The notes below the pieces were generated by a model that was given only the letters and a program-made list of their open reading frames with translations, ran no database searches and was not told the DNA's origin. A program made the translations under genes and the position numbers. A DNA stretch of 33,434 nt. It comes from Nitrospira sp. (lineage in GTDB: Bacteria; Nitrospirota; Nitrospiria; Nitrospirales; Nitrospiraceae). Positions 31,694-33,434 of the stretch are shown piece by piece (the stretch's first letter is position 1; the number at the start of each line of letters is the position of its first letter). Where the stretch lies: the NCBI GenBank assembly GCA_024998645.1, contig JACOEJ010000016.1:1-33434 (forward strand). Reading direction: 5' to 3'.

Positions 31694-31868
31694 GGCACAC
31701 CTCCATGGAGATGATGGTACGGAACGCACTTGCCCGGTACGCCGCGCCCCGTGTGTGGGAGTCTATGCGCGGAAGAGTCGGCAGGGTACTAGACAGGTCC
31801 CCTGGTAGGGCTGGGGAAATCCCTGGGTTCTCCCATCGAAAGCCCGGGAGTAGTGGGCAGAACGGGAG

Positions 31869-32510
31869 TTACGATGAAATGAGCCCGTGGGTCAGTGCAT
31901 AGCGGGTGAGTTCTGCCGTGGTGTGGATGTCCAGCTGATCCATTAATTGTGTCTTGTGAAACTCGACGGTTTTAGGAGAGATGTCGAGGACGGCCGCAAT
32001 TTCTTTCACGGTGTTCCCTTCGGCCACCAATTGCAGGACTTCCCGCTGGCGAGGCGTCAGTGAATCACTCAATGTCATCGACGGCTTTCGACCGGTCACG
32101 GCAGAGTGGACCAATCCTTTTGCGATGAGCGGAGTAATGTAGTTGTGTCCGCTCATCACGGCCTGAATGGCCTGGACGAGTTCCGATCCGGCCGACCGTT
32201 TGAGCAGGTAGCCCTTGGCGCCTGCTTTGAAAGCTTCGGTCACGTAGGCCTGGTCGGCATGCATCGTGACGAAGATGATTCTGGTGTCCGGCAGATCTTT
32301 GTGGAGTTTGCGGGCGGCGTCGATCCCGTTCAGATGTGGCATGGAGATATCGAGCGTCACGATATCAGGCTGGAATTGGTGCGCCAGCTTCAATAGCGTG
32401 CGCCCGTCTTCGGCGGCGCCGACGATGTCGCAGGAGCCCTCCAGCAATTTGCGGTAGCCGTCCAGGACCAAGGTGTGGTCGTCGGCAAGAAGCACTCGGG
32501 GTTTTGTCAC
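31869..32510 (-). CDS. NarL/FixJ-family response regulator with LuxR-type HTH
   Basis: This 213-aa transcription regulator has a complete receiver (D10-D11, D54 in IVTLDISMPHLNG, Thr in IIFVTMHAD, Lys in YLLKRSAGS). Its C-terminal LuxR-type helix-turn-helix covers about residues 148-205: LTPRQREVLQLVAEGNTVKE, then ISPKTVEFHKTQLMDQLDIH. Phosphorylation by the kinase encoded just upstream should control DNA binding. The GTG start overlaps the kinase stop by 4 nt (GTGA) and has GGAGGA only about 3-4 nt ahead, so translation is coupled. The targets are unknown, but the small genes downstream on the same strand are candidates. Confidence 0.94.
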   Translation of the reverse strand: MTKPRVLLADDHTLVLDGYRKLLEGSCDIVGAAEDGRTLLKLAHQFQPDIVTLDISMPHLNGIDAARKLHKDLPDTRIIFVTMHADQAYVTEAFKAGAKGYLLKRSAGSELVQAIQAVMSGHNYITPLIAKGLVHSAVTGRKPSMTLSDSLTPRQREVLQLVAEGNTVKEIAAVLDISPKTVEFHKTQLMDQLDIHTTAELTRYALTHGLISS

Positions 32511-33434
32511 GTCTCCTCCATCAATGGAATGCTGGCTTGGAGCCTTGTGCCGGTGTCGATGACCGATTCGATCGTCAAGGTCCCTCCGACCAGGGCCACA
32601 CGCTCCTTCATGCTCAATAAACCGAGCCCTCCGGATTCAATTCGGGGAAGATCCGGGAGAAACCCTACACCATTATCGGTGATTGTGAAGGTCAGTCCCA
32701 TGCTGGACTGAGCCAACGCGACTTCAATCCGCGAGGCCTTTGCGTGGCGGACGACATTGTTCAGGCTTTCCTGGGCGATGCGGTACAGGCAGGTCGCGAC
32801 GTCCTGAGAAACCGTCTTCGGCAGGTCGTGGCAGGTGATGCGGGCCTCAAGATGGTTGCGAGAGCCGACCTCCTCCACCAGCCGCTGGAGGGCGATGGAG
32901 AGGCCGAGGTCGTCGAGGATCGAGGGATGGTAGTGATAGGCAAGATGGCGCACATCCTCGGAGAGCTCGGCCACGCGGTCAGAAATCGACCGGATGGCCT
33001 GAGCGAGTGGTGGCGCGAGCGCAGGCAGTTGCCGCTGAATCCTTTCCAGTTCGATGGATAGGAGTGCGAGCCGCTGGTTGATATCATCGTGGAGATCGCG
33101 GGAAATTCTCCGTCGCTCATCCTCCTGGACTTGAATCAGTTGGGACGCCAGTCGTTTGAGTTCCCGACGGCTGAATTCGAGGGAGTGCTCTGTGCGCATG
33201 CGCTCCGTGATCTCGACGACCAGCGCCTCGTTCACCATGGCGAGTTGCTGGGTTCGGTCCCGCACGCGCTCTTCCAGTTCCGCATTCATCCGTTGGAGAA
33301 GAAGCTCGTGGTCGCGGCGCTTCGTAAAATACCAGACGGGTGCCCACATGGCCCAGATGCTGAACGCTCGATTGGAAACAGGCACCCACAGCGGAACGTC
33401 ATGCGGGTTCTCGCTCATAAGCCCTGCGACGACA
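32507..33434 (-). CDS. NarX-type sensor histidine kinase (5' end probably outside window)
   Basis: This is a HisKA_3/HATPase kinase of the NarX/DegS group. After a hydrophobic segment (about FSIWAMWAPVWYF) there is a coiled coil (HELLLQRMNAELEERVRDRT). The dimerisation box is DERRRISRDLHDDINQRLAL, with the phosphorylated His at 110 counted from the ATG at 33418. The ATPase domain then shows YRIAQESLNNVVRHA (N box), ITDNGVGFLPD (G1) and GGLGLLSMKERV (G2). That ATG is possible, but the frame stays open to the window edge and the lone hydrophobic segment looks like the end of a larger membrane sensor region, so the gene is probably cut. It is GTGA-coupled to the NarL-type regulator. Confidence 0.9.
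   Translation of the reverse strand, partial: VVAGLMSENPHDVPLWVPVSNRAFSIWAMWAPVWYFTKRRDHELLLQRMNAELEERVRDRTQQLAMVNEALVVEITERMRTEHSLEFSRRELKRLASQLIQVQEDERRRISRDLHDDINQRLALLSIELERIQRQLPALAPPLAQAIRSISDRVAELSEDVRHLAYHYHPSILDDLGLSIALQRLVEEVGSRNHLEARITCHDLPKTVSQDVATCLYRIAQESLNNVVRHAKASRIEVALAQSSMGLTFTITDNGVGFLPDLPRIESGGLGLLSMKERVALVGGTLTIESVIDTGTRLQASIPLMEET

Noticed and set aside
1..33434. CRISPR arrays, tRNA or rRNA genes, complete insertion sequences
   Set aside because: No regularly spaced repeats, cloverleaf-like patterns, rRNA signatures or transposase genes were found on either strand by reading.

Overview
The window looks like chromosomal DNA from a high-GC Gram-negative bacterium, most likely Nitrospira or a close relative. 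This rests on protein character (pyruvate phosphate dikinase, AMP-forming acetyl-CoA synthetase, many outer-membrane lipoproteins, several small two-component genes with small Cys-motif proteins) and on a 204-bp dispersed-repeat-like element of a kind I recall from Nitrospira genomes. No rRNA, tRNA, CRISPR array or prophage was found.

Region 1 (1-7162): the 3' end of ppdK, with an unusual Lys/Arg/Ala-rich tail, overlaps ribD by GTGA. A three-gene set follows (secreted esterase-like hydrolase, secreted unknown protein, MFS transporter), joined by ATGA overlaps. ribE (riboflavin synthase) comes next with its own extended -10 promoter. A lone HEPN-like gene, a perfect 16-bp hairpin and a small secreted IPT/TIG protein end the region.

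Region 2 (7267-11156): a MITE-like repeat, acs (minus strand), and a divergently transcribed secreted caspase-fold/TPR protein whose catalytic Cys position is Ala. A 56-aa gene overlaps its 3' end convergently.

Region 3 (11235-16826): a promoter followed by four consecutive lipoprotein genes (LPP20-like, LpoB-like, COG3014-like, LPP20-like). This looks like an outer-membrane module, perhaps controlling peptidoglycan synthesis. A PIN-domain protein with a small basic partner and two small unknown genes follow.

Region 4 (minus strand, 21006 down to 16862): a four-gene run encoding a GpgS-like glycosyltransferase, a second glycosyltransferase, a CmpX/MscS-type membrane protein and an MPGP-type HAD phosphatase. 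Together they look like a glucosyl/mannosyl-glycerate compatible-solute pathway packaged with a tension-responsive membrane protein. Three tandem octamers sit in the presumed leader.

Region 5 (minus strand, 29324 down to 21554): a cupredoxin-like lipoprotein, then a TolC / membrane fusion protein / heavy-metal RND efflux operon, then a ChaA-like cation/H+ antiporter and a Gdx/SugE guanidinium exporter.

Region 6 (minus strand, 33434 down to 29379): a NarX-type histidine kinase (open at the window edge), a NarL-type regulator, three receiver-only proteins and two small Cys-motif proteins. One receiver carries Glu at the phospho-acceptor site and has lost two other conserved active-site residues, suggesting a phosphorylation-independent signalling branch.

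The best candidates for a little-described system are the osmolyte operon with its built-in membrane channel protein, the pseudo-caspase beside the lipoprotein quartet, and the multi-receiver cluster with its degenerate member.
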